Shown: positions 5,984-6,437 of the stretch, in pieces
Layout of the letters: every line of letters starts with the position of its first letter
Numbering within the stretch: position 1 is the stretch's first letter
Assembly: GCA_010027395.1 (NCBI GenBank)
Contig: RGVD01000155.1
Span: 1-6,437, forward strand
Reading direction: 5' to 3'
DNA: 6,437 nucleotides
From: Bacteroidota bacterium
Lineage (GTDB): Bacteria; Bacteroidota; Bacteroidia; UKL13-3
Notes under the pieces: model-generated
Told to the model about the DNA's origin: nothing
What the model saw: only the letters and a program-made list of their open reading frames with translations
The model's database searches: none
Program-made: the position numbers and the translations under genes

Positions 5984-6437
5984 ATGAGTTTATTAGTAGT
6001 TGGTAGCGTGGCATTTGATGCTATCGAAACCCCCTTTGGCAAAACCGATAAGATTGTTGGTGGGGCCGCTTCTTACATAGCCCTGGCATCATCATATTTT
6101 ACACAGAATGTAAATTTAGTAGCTGTGGTGGGTGATGACTTCCCAAATGAATTTATTTCCCATTTGAACACACATGGTGTAAACACAGAAGGTTTACAAG
6201 TGAAAAAAGGTGAAAAATCATTCTTTTGGAGTGGTAAATACCACACCGATATGAATTCTAGAGACACCATAACGACAGAGTTAAATGTGTTAGGTGGTTT
6301 TGACCCAATCATTCCAGATGCTTATCAAAACTGCGATTATTTGATGTTAGGTAATTTAACACCAAAGGTTCAACAAACGGTAATTGAAAGATTAACCAAG
6401 CGTCCAAAACTAATTGTAATGGATACCATGAACTTTT
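5984..6437 (+). CDS. PfkB/ribokinase-family carbohydrate kinase, N-terminal part (3' end outside window)
   Basis: 151 codons are present, from the ATG at 5984 to the right edge; the family is usually about 300 residues, so roughly the first half is in view. The start is bounded by an in-frame stop at 5969-5971. The N-terminal strand and substrate-pocket region MSLLVVGSVAFDAIETPFGK is followed by the glycine pair and small-residue helix GGAASYIALASSYF (27-40). Next come NLVAVVGDDFP (44-54) and NTHGVNTEGLQV, the usual PfkB layout (compare 'VGxDxxG...L...GV.t..v'). The stretch FFWSGKYHTDMNSRDTITTELNVL (about 80-103) corresponds to the lid and substrate-contact part. The ATP-site motif DTxxxGD(A) lies beyond the window. 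The substrate (sugar or nucleoside) cannot be told from this half. No Shine-Dalgarno is visible; the start sits in a run of A and T. The gene is divergent from tRNA-Asn with an 83-bp spacer. Confidence 0.88.
   Translation, partial: MSLLVVGSVAFDAIETPFGKTDKIVGGAASYIALASSYFTQNVNLVAVVGDDFPNEFISHLNTHGVNTEGLQVKKGEKSFFWSGKYHTDMNSRDTITTELNVLGGFDPIIPDAYQNCDYLMLGNLTPKVQQTVIERLTKRPKLIVMDTMNF

Overview
The window looks like a piece of chromosome from a member of the Bacteroidota. It is AT-rich, and none of the starts visible here has a clear Shine-Dalgarno sequence. The RecQ has the long form with a C-terminal extension that I associate with this phylum. TAnnTTTG-type promoter boxes can be found next to the tRNA. 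This assignment is inferred from recalled family features, not from a search. I see no intact mobile element, no CRISPR array and no resistance or toxin gene. Most of the window is housekeeping.

Layout, left to right. (1) The 3' part of purH (+), cut by the left edge, encodes the AICAR transformylase domain of purine synthesis. (2) A near-perfect 22-bp hairpin serves as a two-way terminator, exactly 10 bp from the stop codon on each side. (3) recQ (-) is a complete 772-residue DNA helicase gene with RQC and HRDC regions. (4) A 153-bp divergent spacer follows. (5) manC (+) encodes mannose-1-phosphate guanylyltransferase. (6) ldcA-like (+) encodes a peptidase-family-S66 LD-carboxypeptidase. It starts 13 bp after manC and is probably in the same operon. 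(7) A roughly 420-bp stretch has no protein gene but contains two A/T-flanked terminator hairpins, an imperfect inverted repeat and a 19-bp duplicate of a tRNA 3' end. (8) tRNA-Asn(GTT) lies on the - strand. (9) The 5' part of a PfkB/ribokinase-family sugar kinase gene (+) is cut by the right edge.

The genes do not form one pathway. ManC and the LD-carboxypeptidase both touch the cell envelope (GDP-mannose for surface glycans, and murein peptide turnover), which fits a small envelope operon. PurH, RecQ and the kinase are independent housekeeping functions.

The part most worth a second look is 5669-5843. The last 18 bases of the tRNA-Asn gene, plus one flanking base, are repeated 119 bp downstream of the gene, and each copy is followed by its own terminator. 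Between the copies, on the tRNA strand, there is a TAATTTTG box and then a long bulged hairpin. This could be a decayed tandem tRNA, a scar of integration at a tRNA 3' end, or a small structured RNA gene that ends in a tRNA-derived tail. Sequence alone cannot decide between these.
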